DNA of 29,006 bases from the NCBI GenBank assembly GCA_034435615.1, contig DAOTWZ010000008.1:1-29006 (forward strand), in the 5' to 3' direction. Both the position numbers and the translations under genes were made by a program. The DNA is from H17-190 sp034435615. Its GTDB lineage: Bacteria > Chloroflexota > Dehalococcoidia > SM23-28-2 > HRBIN24. Every line of letters starts with the position of its first letter. Position 1 is the first letter of the stretch. The notes beneath the pieces are model-generated. The model was given only the letters and a program-made list of their open reading frames with translations. It was not told where the DNA came from and did not search any database. Below are positions 15,148-23,399 of the stretch, in pieces.

Positions 15148-16068
15148 ATGGAGCGCAGCGCTCTCGTCATCGTCAATCCGGTGGCCCACAACCTGCCCTC
15201 CCGGCGGCGGCTGGAGGAGGTCAGGGAAACGCTGGAGGCGAGGGGCTGGCAGACCGAGTGGCGGGAGACCGAGTGGCCCGGCCACGCCCGTCACCTGGCG
15301 GCGGCGGCTGCCGAGCGCGCTGTCTCCCTGGTGCTGGTCTGCGGCGGCGACGGCACCCTGCGAGAGGCGGCCTGTGGCCTGGCGGGGACGGAGACCGCCC
15401 TGGCGCCCATACCGGCCGGCACCGTCAACATCTGGGCGCGGGAGATGGGCTTCCCCCTGAGGGCCGAGGCGGCCGCCCGGGCCGCCCTGGAGGGCGAGCG
15501 GCGTCTTGTCGACCTGGGGAGGGCCGGGGACGAGCATTTCCTGCTGATGGCCGGCTTCGGGCTGGACGGCCAGATAGCCCGGGCCGTCAGCCTCCGCCTC
15601 AAGCGTCGGCTGGGGGCCGCTGCCTACGCTCTGGCCGCCATACGGGAGGCCCTGCGCTGGCGAGGGCGGCCTCTGCGAGTGGAGGCCGATGGCGAGCTCG
15701 TGGAGGCCCGTGCCCTCATGCTGGTGGCAGCCAACGTCCGCAACTACGCCGGCCTGGTTGACGTGGCCCCCCTGGCCCTGGTGGACGATGGCCGCCTCGA
15801 CCTCTGCCTCTTCCAGGGCGAAGGGCTCGCCGGGATTGTCCTTCACGTCCTGCGCGTCCTGCTGCGACGTCACCTGCGTTCGTCCCGGGTGCTGTACCGG
15901 CAGGCCCGGCGGCTCCGCCTGGAATGGGAGCGCCCTTTGCCCCTCCAGCTAGACGGCGACGCTATGGTGGGGTCGCCCCCGGTGGTGGAGGTCTGCCCCG
16001 CTGCCCTCTGGGCCGTGGTGCCCCGAGGCAGACGGCCGCGTGTCCTCACGGGGCCGCCGGCGAGGTAG
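15148..16068 (+). CDS. Diacylglycerol/lipid kinase family protein (YegS/BmrU-like)
   Basis: A 306-residue lipid kinase of the DAGK catalytic family, which phosphorylates diacylglycerol or related lipids with ATP at the membrane's inner face. The N-terminal NPVA motif is present, then the nucleotide-binding GGDGT at 66-70, and PAGTVNIWAREMG, where the family has PxGTxN. LMAGFGLDG and the C-terminal LQLDGD (about 268-273) complete the pattern. Length is usual. The ATG at 15148 is preceded by GGAGGG. The gene lies divergent from the VOC-hydrolase unit across the triple-box operator region and overlaps recF tail to tail by 23 bases. Confidence 0.88.
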   Translation: MERSALVIVNPVAHNLPSRRRLEEVRETLEARGWQTEWRETEWPGHARHLAAAAAERAVSLVLVCGGDGTLREAACGLAGTETALAPIPAGTVNIWAREMGFPLRAEAAARAALEGERRLVDLGRAGDEHFLLMAGFGLDGQIARAVSLRLKRRLGAAAYALAAIREALRWRGRPLRVEADGELVEARALMLVAANVRNYAGLVDVAPLALVDDGRLDLCLFQGEGLAGIVLHVLRVLLRRHLRSSRVLYRQARRLRLEWERPLPLQLDGDAMVGSPPVVEVCPAALWAVVPRGRRPRVLTGPPAR

Positions 16069-17221
16069 CCGGCCGCACCTCGCCAGCGAAGATGAGGTAG
16101 ACCCAGGCCCGCGCCAGCAGGGCGGCCGGGAAGAGCGAGGTATCGGTGGCAGTGAGGAAGACCTGCTCGTAGGGGGCCAGGGCCTCCACGACCCGCGCCC
16201 GCCGCCGGCTGTCCATCTCCGAGAGGACGTCATCCAGGAGGAGGACGGGCGTCTCATGCCGCACGGCCTGCAGGTAGCGGGCCTCGGCCAGCCGCAGGGC
16301 GAGGGCGACGCTTCGCTGCTGGGCGCGGGAGGCGTAGCCGGCCACCGGCGCCCCCGATAGCTGGAACTCCACGTCGTCCCGCTGGGGGCCCAGGAGGGTC
16401 ATGCCGGCGGCGATCTCGTGCCGCAGCCCCCGGCGCAGGTCTTGCAGGAACCCCTCGGCCAGCCCCTCCACCGGCCCGCCCAGGGCGGAGGAGGCGGACG
16501 GCCCCAGCCGGGGACGGTAGACCAGTCTCAGCTCCTCCGTCTCGCCCAGGACGGGGCCGGTCTCCCTGGTCAGGCGGTCAAGCTCGGCCACAGCGCGGGC
16601 CCGCGCCCAGACGATGTAGGCGGCGTCGCTGGCCAGGGTCTCGTCCCAGAAGGCGAGCTCTTCCGGCTGGGCCGCCCTCTCCCGCAGTCGGCGCAGCAGG
16701 TGGTTGCGCTGGAGGAGCACCTTGTCCAGGCGCTGGCGGGCCAGCAGGTATTCGTGGTCCGTCTGGGCGATGATGCCGTCCAGGAGGCGTCGACGGAGGG
16801 CCGGCGGCCCGGTGAGGAGGTCTATGTCCTCGACGGTGAAGAGGACGGCCAGGAAGAGGCCCACCGCCTCCTGCAAACGACGGGGCACGCCGTTGACCCG
16901 CACGGTCTTGCTGGCCTGGAGGGAGCCAGCTCCCTCCCGCGCCGTCACCACCAGCTCTATGCGAAGGGGCCCGGCCGTTCTCTCTACCTCGCCCACCAGT
17001 CGGGCCAGGGGGCTGCCCTCGGCCAGCCCCTCCCAGCCGACCACCTGGGCGTCGGTCTCCGCCCGGAAGGCCCGCATGGCGGAGAGGAGATGGACGGCCT
17101 CCAGGAGGTTGGTCTTGCCCTGGGCGTTGTCGCCTATGAAGAGGTGGACGCCTGCGGGAAGCTCCAGCTCCAGTCGACGGAGGTTGCGGAAGTTGGTCAG
17201 TCGCAGGGAGCGCAGTCTCAC
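16046..17221 (-). CDS. recF: DNA replication/repair protein RecF
   Basis: RecF (391 residues) binds gapped DNA and, with RecO and RecR, helps load RecA. Walker A is GDNAQGKTN (30-38), the ABC-type signature region is SRAQQRSVALALRLAE and Walker B is VLLLDDVLSEMD, followed by the FLTATD segment. Length matches the family. The start is GTG at 17221, with no clear ribosome site; a TAAAAT lies a few bases upstream (minus strand 17233-17228), so a leaderless or separately promoted transcript is possible. It is the last gene of the long minus-strand run and follows recJ after a 171-base gap. It is not next to dnaN, its commonest neighbour. Confidence 0.95.
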   Translation of the reverse strand: MRLRSLRLTNFRNLRRLELELPAGVHLFIGDNAQGKTNLLEAVHLLSAMRAFRAETDAQVVGWEGLAEGSPLARLVGEVERTAGPLRIELVVTAREGAGSLQASKTVRVNGVPRRLQEAVGLFLAVLFTVEDIDLLTGPPALRRRLLDGIIAQTDHEYLLARQRLDKVLLQRNHLLRRLRERAAQPEELAFWDETLASDAAYIVWARARAVAELDRLTRETGPVLGETEELRLVYRPRLGPSASSALGGPVEGLAEGFLQDLRRGLRHEIAAGMTLLGPQRDDVEFQLSGAPVAGYASRAQQRSVALALRLAEARYLQAVRHETPVLLLDDVLSEMDSRRRARVVEALAPYEQVFLTATDTSLFPAALLARAWVYLIFAGEVRPATSPAAP

Positions 17222-17392
17222 ATTTCTATTTTACGCGCCCGTCGGCGGCCGCTCCACGGATGGCCAGGCGCAGGACGGTACCCTCGCCGCCGTCATCCGC
17301 TGTCCGTCTGTCAATGGCCACCCCCACGGGCGGCCCGAGCGGCGGCCAGTCCGCTCTCCTCTCGCTCCCGCTCTCCGGGGCATCTCCACCGG

Positions 17393-19096
17393 CTAGGAGG
17401 GGAGCAGGCCCGGTTCCGCCGGCGCTATGTCCTTTATCCTCAGCTCCAGAAGCCCCTCCCGGGCGCGGTCCCTCGCCAGGGAGTAGACCACGTCCACCGT
17501 CTCGCCCGGCCGGAGGGGAGCGTCGCCCAGGCCAAAGGCCGTTCCTGGCCACACCACCGGCCCGTCCCGCAGCTTGAGGCGCAGGTGCCGGCCGCCGTCG
17601 CCAGCGGGGCGTACGTCCACCACGCTCACCCCGGGGGCCAGGAAGGCGGGCTCCGGGTTCCCCGGGCCGAAGGGGTGGAACCGCTCCAGCCAGCGCACCA
17701 GCTCCCCCCGGAGGGAGCGCAGGGGCAAGAGGAGGTCTATCTCCAGGAGCGGCACTAGCTCCACACCCGCCAGCTCCCGGGCCGCCCGTTCCCTGAGGAG
17801 GTCGCGTATCTCGTCCAGTCGCTCGCTCCGGGCGGTGAAGCCGGCCGCCTGACGGTGACCGCCGTACTTGACGAAGAGGTCGCCGCAGCTCCGCAGGGCA
17901 GCGACGATGTCGAACTCCGGGATGCTGCGCCCGCTGCCCCGGCTGAACTGCGGCCCCACCTCGCACACGATGGCCGGCCGGTAGTGCTCCTCGGCCAGGC
18001 GGCTGGCTACCAACCCCACGATGCCGGCGGGGATGTCGGGGTGGCCCACGAAGATGAGGGGGGCAGGGCCCTCGCCAGCCACCATATCCTGGGCCAGCGC
18101 CAGCGCTGCCTCCGTCTGCCGCTGTCGCTCCTGGTTGAGGCGACACAGCTCCAGGGCCAGCCGGCGCGCCTCTCCTTCGTCCCGGGTGAGGAGGAGCTCC
18201 AGGGCCTGGCGGGCATGGGCCAGTCGGCCGGCGGCGTTGAGGCGCGGGCCCAGCACCCAGCCGATGGCCCACACGTCTACCTCTCGCCCGGCCAGGCCGG
18301 ACTCCTCGACCAGGGCGCGCAGGCCCGGCCGCTCGGTGCGCCGCAGCGCTCGCAGCCCCCGCTGCAGGAGCCAGCGGTTCTCGTCCACCAGCGGCACCAG
18401 GTCGGTCACAGTGCCCAGGGCCACCAGGTCCAGGTAGAGATGGTCCGGGAAGGGGCGGGCCAGGGAGTCGTAGAGGGCGGCGGCCAGCTTGTAGGCCAGC
18501 CCCACCGAGGCCAGCTCCGGCTGGGGATAGCGACTGTCAGAGCGCTTGGGATTGACGGTGGCGACAGCGCCCGGCAGGGAGTCCAGCACGGTGTGGTGGT
18601 CCAGGACGACCACCTCCATGCCCAGCCGCCGCGCCTCCGCCACCTCCGCCAGGGCAGTGGTGCCGCAGTCCACGGCCACCAGCGTGCGGACGCCCGCCTC
18701 CGCCAGCTTCCGCAGGGCGGGTATGTTGAGGCCGTAGCCCTCACTGAAGCGGTCCGGGATGTAGGGAACGGCGGCGGCGCCCAGATCGCGCAGCGTCTCG
18801 GTGAGGAGGGCGGCCGCGGTGACGCCGTCCACGTCGAAGTCGCCGAAGACGGCCACGGCCTCGCCCTCCAGGGCGGCCCGCCGCAGGCAGGCCAGGGCCC
18901 GCTCTATCTCCGGCAGGAGGAAAGGGTCGTGCTCCGTGGGCGTCTGGGCGAAGAAGCGCTCCGCCTCGGCGACGCTGGCGACGCCCCGGTGCCACAGCAG
19001 TTGCCTGACCAGGGGCGGATAGGGCGACCCGGCCAGGGCATCCGGGGGCGACGGCGGACGGAGCTGCCAGCGCTGTCCTCTGAGGCCGCGTCGCAT
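17393..19096 (-). CDS. recJ: Single-stranded-DNA-specific 5'-3' exonuclease RecJ
   Basis: RecJ (567 residues) degrades 5' single-stranded DNA in recombination and repair, feeding the RecFOR pathway. DHH-family motifs are all visible: GDFDVDG (85-91), DCGTT (143-147), DHH (166-168) and GPRLNAAGR, then the DHHA1 motif with GSGRSIPEFD and KYGGHRQAAGF. The C-terminal part fits the RecJ OB fold. The ATG at 19096 is chosen: it follows the nnr stop (TAG, 19104-19102) by 5 bases with a G-rich ribosome site, and the frame upstream of it is an open reading extension of low complexity inside nnr. Length is usual for compact RecJ proteins. Confidence 0.95.
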   Translation of the reverse strand: MRRGLRGQRWQLRPPSPPDALAGSPYPPLVRQLLWHRGVASVAEAERFFAQTPTEHDPFLLPEIERALACLRRAALEGEAVAVFGDFDVDGVTAAALLTETLRDLGAAAVPYIPDRFSEGYGLNIPALRKLAEAGVRTLVAVDCGTTALAEVAEARRLGMEVVVLDHHTVLDSLPGAVATVNPKRSDSRYPQPELASVGLAYKLAAALYDSLARPFPDHLYLDLVALGTVTDLVPLVDENRWLLQRGLRALRRTERPGLRALVEESGLAGREVDVWAIGWVLGPRLNAAGRLAHARQALELLLTRDEGEARRLALELCRLNQERQRQTEAALALAQDMVAGEGPAPLIFVGHPDIPAGIVGLVASRLAEEHYRPAIVCEVGPQFSRGSGRSIPEFDIVAALRSCGDLFVKYGGHRQAAGFTARSERLDEIRDLLRERAARELAGVELVPLLEIDLLLPLRSLRGELVRWLERFHPFGPGNPEPAFLAPGVSVVDVRPAGDGGRHLRLKLRDGPVVWPGTAFGLGDAPLRPGETVDVVYSLARDRAREGLLELRIKDIAPAEPGLLPS

Positions 19097-19101
19097 GCCC
19101 C

Positions 19102-20655
19102 CTACCCCCGCAGCTCTTTGATGGCGCGCGGCAACTCCGGGAGGAGGTCGCCAGCCAGCATGCCGGCGTCCCCCAGCTCCGCCCGCGCCCGCTCCGCCGC
19201 CAGGCCGTGCAGGTAGACGCCCAGGCTGGCCGCCTCGAAGGGCTCCAGCCCCTGGGCGGCCAGGCCGGCGATGGCCCCCGCCAGGACGTCGCCCGTGCCG
19301 CCGCTGGCCAGGCCAGGATTGACGAAGGGGCTGATGCGCACCCGGCCGTCCGGGCCGGCCACCACCGTATGGGCGCCCTTCAGGACGAGGCAGGCCCCCC
19401 ACTGCCGGGCGTGCTCCCTGGCTACCGCTACCCGGTTACCCTGCACCTCCCCCACGGACAGGCCCGCCAGACGGGACATCTCCCCGGGATGAGGGGTGAG
19501 GACAGCGTAAGGCGGCAGGCGCTGCGGCCAGTCCTTCAGGAGGGCCAGATTGTTGAGGCCGTCGGCGTCCAGCACGAGGGCGCGTAGCTGTCGGCCCTCC
19601 AGAGCGGCCAGAAGAGAGCCCAGAAAGGCCTGGACATAGGCGGCCTTGCCCAGCCCTGGTCCCACCAGCAGGGACTCGCTGTCCCCCTCCAGCGCCTCCA
19701 AGAGGGGGCTGACCGCCTCGGCAGAGAGCTGGCCCTCGTGGTCGGGCAGGGGCAGGAAGGTAGGCTCCAGGAGGCCAGCCGCCACCACGGGGTGTACGGT
19801 GCGGGCGCAGGCCAGGGTGACCAGCCCCGCCCCCACTCGCAGGGCGCCCAGGGCGGCCAGCCTGGCCGCCCCTATGAAACGGGGGGAGCCGGCCACCACG
19901 TAGACGCGGCCGAAGGTCCCCTTGTGCGCCCCGGCGGGCCGCGGTGGCAGGGCGCTCCGCGCCCAGCGCCGGTCCATGAGCTCCGTGCTCAGGGCCGACT
20001 CGATCTCCGCCGGGATGCCGATGTCCACCGTCTGCACCTGACCGGCCAGTTGGGAGCCGGGCAACTGGTGGAGGCCCACCTTGCTCCACTGCAGGGCCAC
20101 CGTCACATCGGCGGCCACAGCGTGGGGGTCGGCGGCGCCGGTATCGGCGTCCACGCCGGTAGGGAGGTCGAGGGCGATGAGGCGCGGACCCCAGGTGCGG
20201 GAGCGGGCGGCGGCCAGGCGCCCCAGGACCTCGGCCATCTCCCCCTCGATGGGGCGGGCGCGGCCGGTGCCCAGGATGGCATCTATCACTACATCGGCCG
20301 TCTGCAGGGCCTCCTCCAGCCGAGGGTAGCCCTGGGCGGCGTCCTCCCAGGCCCGGTGGACGGTGATCCCCCGCTGCGCTACCTCCCTGTAAACAGGGTC
20401 GTCCTCGGCGCGGGGCCGCACCAAATAGGCCACTACGTGGGCGCCCCAGTCGTGCAGGTGACGGGCGGCCACCAGGCCATCGCCACCGTTGTTGCCTGGG
20501 CCCACCAGGACGAGGACGCGCCTGTCGACCACCTCACCCAGCAGCAGCCATACCTCTTGGGCCACGGCCAGGCCGGCGTTCTCCATGAGCTGGGAGACGG
20601 GGACGCCAGCGCGCGCCTCGGCCTCCCGCATCTCCGCTACCGTGACCAGCTTCAT
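19102..20655 (-). CDS. nnr: Bifunctional NAD(P)H-hydrate epimerase / ADP-dependent dehydratase
   Basis: A 517-residue fused repair enzyme for damaged NAD(P)H. The N-terminal epimerase half (about 1-215) has GPGNNGGDG, VIDAILGTG and LDLPTGVDADTG; it interconverts R- and S-NADHX. The C-terminal ribokinase-like dehydratase half (about 235-510) has GTFGRVYVVAGS, LVGPGLG, LDADGLN, TPHPGEM, LKGAHTVV and GGTGDVLAG; it restores NAD(P)H using ADP. Both halves look complete. The gene lies between acpS and recJ, a common bacterial neighbourhood for acpS-nnr. Its ATG at 20655 has only a distant GGGAG, and a promoter candidate lies 30-57 bases upstream. Confidence 0.95.
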   Translation of the reverse strand: MKLVTVAEMREAEARAGVPVSQLMENAGLAVAQEVWLLLGEVVDRRVLVLVGPGNNGGDGLVAARHLHDWGAHVVAYLVRPRAEDDPVYREVAQRGITVHRAWEDAAQGYPRLEEALQTADVVIDAILGTGRARPIEGEMAEVLGRLAAARSRTWGPRLIALDLPTGVDADTGAADPHAVAADVTVALQWSKVGLHQLPGSQLAGQVQTVDIGIPAEIESALSTELMDRRWARSALPPRPAGAHKGTFGRVYVVAGSPRFIGAARLAALGALRVGAGLVTLACARTVHPVVAAGLLEPTFLPLPDHEGQLSAEAVSPLLEALEGDSESLLVGPGLGKAAYVQAFLGSLLAALEGRQLRALVLDADGLNNLALLKDWPQRLPPYAVLTPHPGEMSRLAGLSVGEVQGNRVAVAREHARQWGACLVLKGAHTVVAGPDGRVRISPFVNPGLASGGTGDVLAGAIAGLAAQGLEPFEAASLGVYLHGLAAERARAELGDAGMLAGDLLPELPRAIKELRG

Positions 20656-20684
20656 GCTGCGCCGTCTTCTCTCCCTTCGAAGCT

Positions 20685-20712
20685 ATTCTCCTATGTAGCG
20701 GTGGGGTTTCAA
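20685..20712 (-). promoter_or_regulatory. Possible internal promoter for nnr-recJ-recF
   Basis: On the minus strand TTGAAA (20712-20707) and GAGAAT (20690-20685) are 16 bases apart in the 76-base gap between acpS and nnr, the least GC-rich spot of this operon. It could give separate expression of nnr, recJ and recF. Confidence 0.35.
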
Positions 20713-20731
20713 AGGCCCCTCTGCCCGGCCG

Positions 20732-21178
20732 TCAGGGCAGGAGGCCCCGCTCCCGCAGGATGGCGGCCAGTTGCTCCCGCCAGCGGTCGCGGTCGGCTAC
20801 GGCGTCCGCCTCGGTCTGGCCCACGGCCATGGCCACAGCGTAGTCCCGGGAGTGGGACATGCTGACGTCCAGTCCGGAGAGGCCCAGCGCCGCCGCCCGC
20901 TCCCGCGCCCGCCCGTGGAGATAGACCAGGGGCTTGCCCCGCCGGTTGGGAAGAACCTCGATCTCCCGCCAGGCGACGCCGCGGGCGCCGGTGCCCAGGG
21001 CCTTCATCACCGCCTCCTTGGCGGCGAAGCGGGCGGCCAGCTCGTGGGGGCGGCGACGGTAGAGGGCGGCCTCCAGGGGGGTGTAGACGCGGCGCAGGAA
21101 GCGGTCACCGAAGCGGGCCAGGGCAGCCTGTATGCGCTCGATCTCGATGATGTCGACACCTACGGCGCTGGAGGGCAT
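20732..21178 (-). CDS. acpS: Holo-[acyl-carrier-protein] synthase
   Basis: AcpS transfers the phosphopantetheine arm of CoA to the acyl carrier protein. The 148-residue protein shows VGVDIIEIERI with metal-binding Asp9, then the ARFAAKEAVMKALGTG core with the second acidic ligand, GKPLVYL and the VSMSHSRDYAVA end motif. After that comes an extra charged tail of about 25 residues (from DAVADRDRW) beyond the usual length near 120-125. The ATG at 21178 lies 2 bases after the tyrS stop codon; longer upstream reading in this frame lies inside tyrS and is not coding. It is followed by nnr. Confidence 0.93.
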   Translation of the reverse strand: MPSSAVGVDIIEIERIQAALARFGDRFLRRVYTPLEAALYRRRPHELAARFAAKEAVMKALGTGARGVAWREIEVLPNRRGKPLVYLHGRARERAAALGLSGLDVSMSHSRDYAVAMAVGQTEADAVADRDRWREQLAAILRERGLLP

Positions 21179-21180
21179 CG

Positions 21181-22425
21181 CTAGCCACCGCGGCCAGCGT
21201 CCACGATGCGCAGGAAGCGGTGCTTCCCCACTCGCAGCAGGGCACCCGGCCAGACCCAGAGCTCGCTCTCGCGGCGGACGCGCTGGCCGTCCACCTCCAC
21301 CGCTCCCTCGCCGATGAGGCGGCGCACCTCGGAGACGCTCACCGGCCAGCGGTGGGCCTGCTGGAGGGCCGCCGCCAGCTCCCGGGCCGCCAGACGGGCC
21401 TTCCTGCCGGCCAGGGGAAGGGGCCACTCCGGCACCTCCTCGGGCATCTCCCGCTCGCGGAAGACCCGCACGAACTCCTCCTCGGCCCGGCGGGCCGCCT
21501 CCGGGCCGTGGAACTGGGCCACCACCTCCCGGGCCAGGCGCATCTTGACCTCCATGGGGTTGACCTGCCGCCCCTCCAGGGCCTGCCCCAGCTCCGCCAG
21601 CTCCTCGTCCGGGACGTCGGTCAGGAGCTCCAGGTACTGGAGGATGAGGTGGTCCGGGATGGACATGAGCTTGCCGAACATATCGTGGGGCGGGGCGTCG
21701 ATGGCGACGTAGTTGCCCAGGGACTGGCTCATCTTGCGCTGGCCGTCCAACCCCACCAGCAGGGGCACCAGGAAGGCGCACTGGGGCCGCTGGCCGAACT
21801 GGGGCTGCAGCTCCCTCCCCACCAGGATGTTGAACTTCTGGTCCGTCCCGCCGAACTCCACATCGGCCTGGATGGCTACGGAATCGTAGCCCTGGAGGAG
21901 GGGATAGATCAGCTCGTGGAGGCCGATGGGCCGGCCGGCCTCGAAGCGGCGGGCGAAGTCCTCCCGCTGCAGCATCTGGGCCACGGTGGCCTTGGCGGCC
22001 AGACGGACGACATCCCCCAGGGTGAAGCTGCCGAACCACTCGCTCTGGCGGCGCACCTCGGTGCGGGACTCGTCCAGGATGAGGAAGAACTTCTGGAGGA
22101 TCGCCTCGGCGTTGGCCTGCACCTCCTCGGCGGTGAGCATGGGCCGCGTCTCCGACTGCCCCGAGGGGTCGCCTATCTGGGCGGTCACGTCGCCGATGAT
22201 GAGGACGACGAGATGCCCCAGCTCCTGGAGCTGGCGCAGCTTGCGCAGCCCCACCGCCCAGCCCAGGGTGATGACCGGACGCGTGGGGTCGAAGCCCATC
22301 TTGAGACGGAGCCGCCGGCCGGAGCGGAGGGCGGCCAGGAACTCCTCCTCGGGCACGATCTCGGCCACCGCCCGGCGGGTCAGCCGCCGCAGCTCCTCGT
22401 CGCTGGGGATCCGCACATCGCCCAT
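21181..22425 (-). CDS. tyrS: Tyrosyl-tRNA synthetase (with altered HIGH and KMSKS motifs)
   Basis: A 414-residue class I aminoacyl-tRNA synthetase of the TyrRS type: GFDPT (44-48), YPLLQGYDS (174-182), GGTDQKFN (192-199), and an S4-like RNA-binding domain near the C-terminus (about 355-410). Two signature motifs are unusual. The HIGH position, HLGH in related proteins, reads TLGW (53-56), so both catalytic-site histidines are replaced; the KMSKS position reads KMSQS (231-235). No other synthetase is in the window to compensate. The gene may still be active by a lineage-specific variant, or a second TyrRS may exist elsewhere. The ATG at 22425 begins 11 bases after the ribF stop. Confidence 0.92.
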   Translation of the reverse strand: MGDVRIPSDEELRRLTRRAVAEIVPEEEFLAALRSGRRLRLKMGFDPTRPVITLGWAVGLRKLRQLQELGHLVVLIIGDVTAQIGDPSGQSETRPMLTAEEVQANAEAILQKFFLILDESRTEVRRQSEWFGSFTLGDVVRLAAKATVAQMLQREDFARRFEAGRPIGLHELIYPLLQGYDSVAIQADVEFGGTDQKFNILVGRELQPQFGQRPQCAFLVPLLVGLDGQRKMSQSLGNYVAIDAPPHDMFGKLMSIPDHLILQYLELLTDVPDEELAELGQALEGRQVNPMEVKMRLAREVVAQFHGPEAARRAEEEFVRVFREREMPEEVPEWPLPLAGRKARLAARELAAALQQAHRWPVSVSEVRRLIGEGAVEVDGQRVRRESELWVWPGALLRVGKHRFLRIVDAGRGG

Positions 22426-22436
22426 GGCGTCACGAC

Positions 22437-23399
22437 TCAGAGGGCGTGCCCCTTGCGAGAGAGCTGGGCGAAGTACTCCCGCGTCCGCTCGATGTCCCGG
22501 TGCATGGCCGCTATCAGGTCGTCCACAGTATCGAACTTAAGTTCGTCCCGCAAGCGGTGGAGGACGTCCAGCCGCACCTCCTGCTCGTAGAGGTCGCCCT
22601 GGTAGTCCAGGATGTAGGCCTCCACGGTGGGGGTGGGGTCAGCCTCGGGGAAGGTGGGCCGCACGCCGATGTTGGTGCAGGAGGGGAGGGCCATCTCCCC
22701 CACGTGGGCGAGGGTAACGTAGACGCCGTAGGGAGGTAGTGCCTTGTCCGGCGCCACGGCGATGTTGGCGGTGGGGAAGCCCAGGTGGCGGCCCCGTCCC
22801 TCTCCCCGGACCACGGGGCCGCGCAGGCTGTAGGGGTGGCCCAGGAGGCGGGCCACCTCCTCCATGTCCCCCCTGGCCAGGGCCTCCCGCACGGCGGAGG
22901 AGCCCACCTTCTTGCCGCTCTCCCGCAGCAGGGGGGCCACCTCCACACGGAAGCCCAGCTCCCGGCCGATGGCGCTCAGCGTCTCCACGGTGCCCTCGCG
23001 GTTGCGCCCCAGGGCCATGTCCGGGCCCATCACTAGGACGCGCATGCGCAGCGTCTCCACCAGCAGACGGACGAAATCGGCGGCGGAGACGAGGGCCAGC
23101 TCCGAGGTGAAGGAGAGGACGCCCACGCGGTCCGGGCCCAGGGAGCGTAGCAGCTCCAGACGCTCCTCCAGGCCCGTCAGGTAGCTGACGCGGGTTCCCG
23201 GCCGCAGGACGGTTATAGGATTGGGGTGGAGGACGAGGACGACGGAGGCCAGGCCGGCCTCCCGGGCCCGCCAGAGGAGCCAGGAGACCAGGTGCTGATG
23301 CCCCCGGTGGACGCCATCGAACTTGCCGACAGTGACGATGGTCTCCCGCCCCGGGGCGATGCGCAGCAGCTCCTCTCTGGCCAGGCCAGGTACGCTCAT
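22437..23399 (-). CDS. ribF: Bifunctional riboflavin kinase / FAD synthetase
   Basis: RibF (320 residues) makes FMN from riboflavin and then FAD. The N-terminal adenylyltransferase domain has GKFDGVHRGHQ (about 25-35) with the nucleotidyl-transferase HxxH-like signature and SSAVREAL; the C-terminal kinase domain has GRHLGFPTANI, TNIGVRPTF and VEAYILDY. Length is usual. The ATG overlaps the upstream UROD-family gene's stop by 4 bases (23396-23399), indicating translational coupling. The gene sits between the UROD-family gene and tyrS in the long minus-strand run. Confidence 0.95.
   Translation of the reverse strand: MSVPGLAREELLRIAPGRETIVTVGKFDGVHRGHQHLVSWLLWRAREAGLASVVLVLHPNPITVLRPGTRVSYLTGLEERLELLRSLGPDRVGVLSFTSELALVSAADFVRLLVETLRMRVLVMGPDMALGRNREGTVETLSAIGRELGFRVEVAPLLRESGKKVGSSAVREALARGDMEEVARLLGHPYSLRGPVVRGEGRGRHLGFPTANIAVAPDKALPPYGVYVTLAHVGEMALPSCTNIGVRPTFPEADPTPTVEAYILDYQGDLYEQEVRLDVLHRLRDELKFDTVDDLIAAMHRDIERTREYFAQLSRKGHAL

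Noticed and set aside
17222..17392. Small minus-strand ORF between recJ and recF, ending 5 bases before the recF GTG
   Set aside because: Only about 33 codons from the nearest GTG, no ribosome site and no known match; close coupling to recF is suggestive but not enough.
20732..22039. Long upstream extension of the acpS frame through tyrS
   Set aside because: The extra residues are low-complexity Gly/Pro/Arg sequence overlapping the real tyrS; the AcpS motif begins right after ATG 21178.
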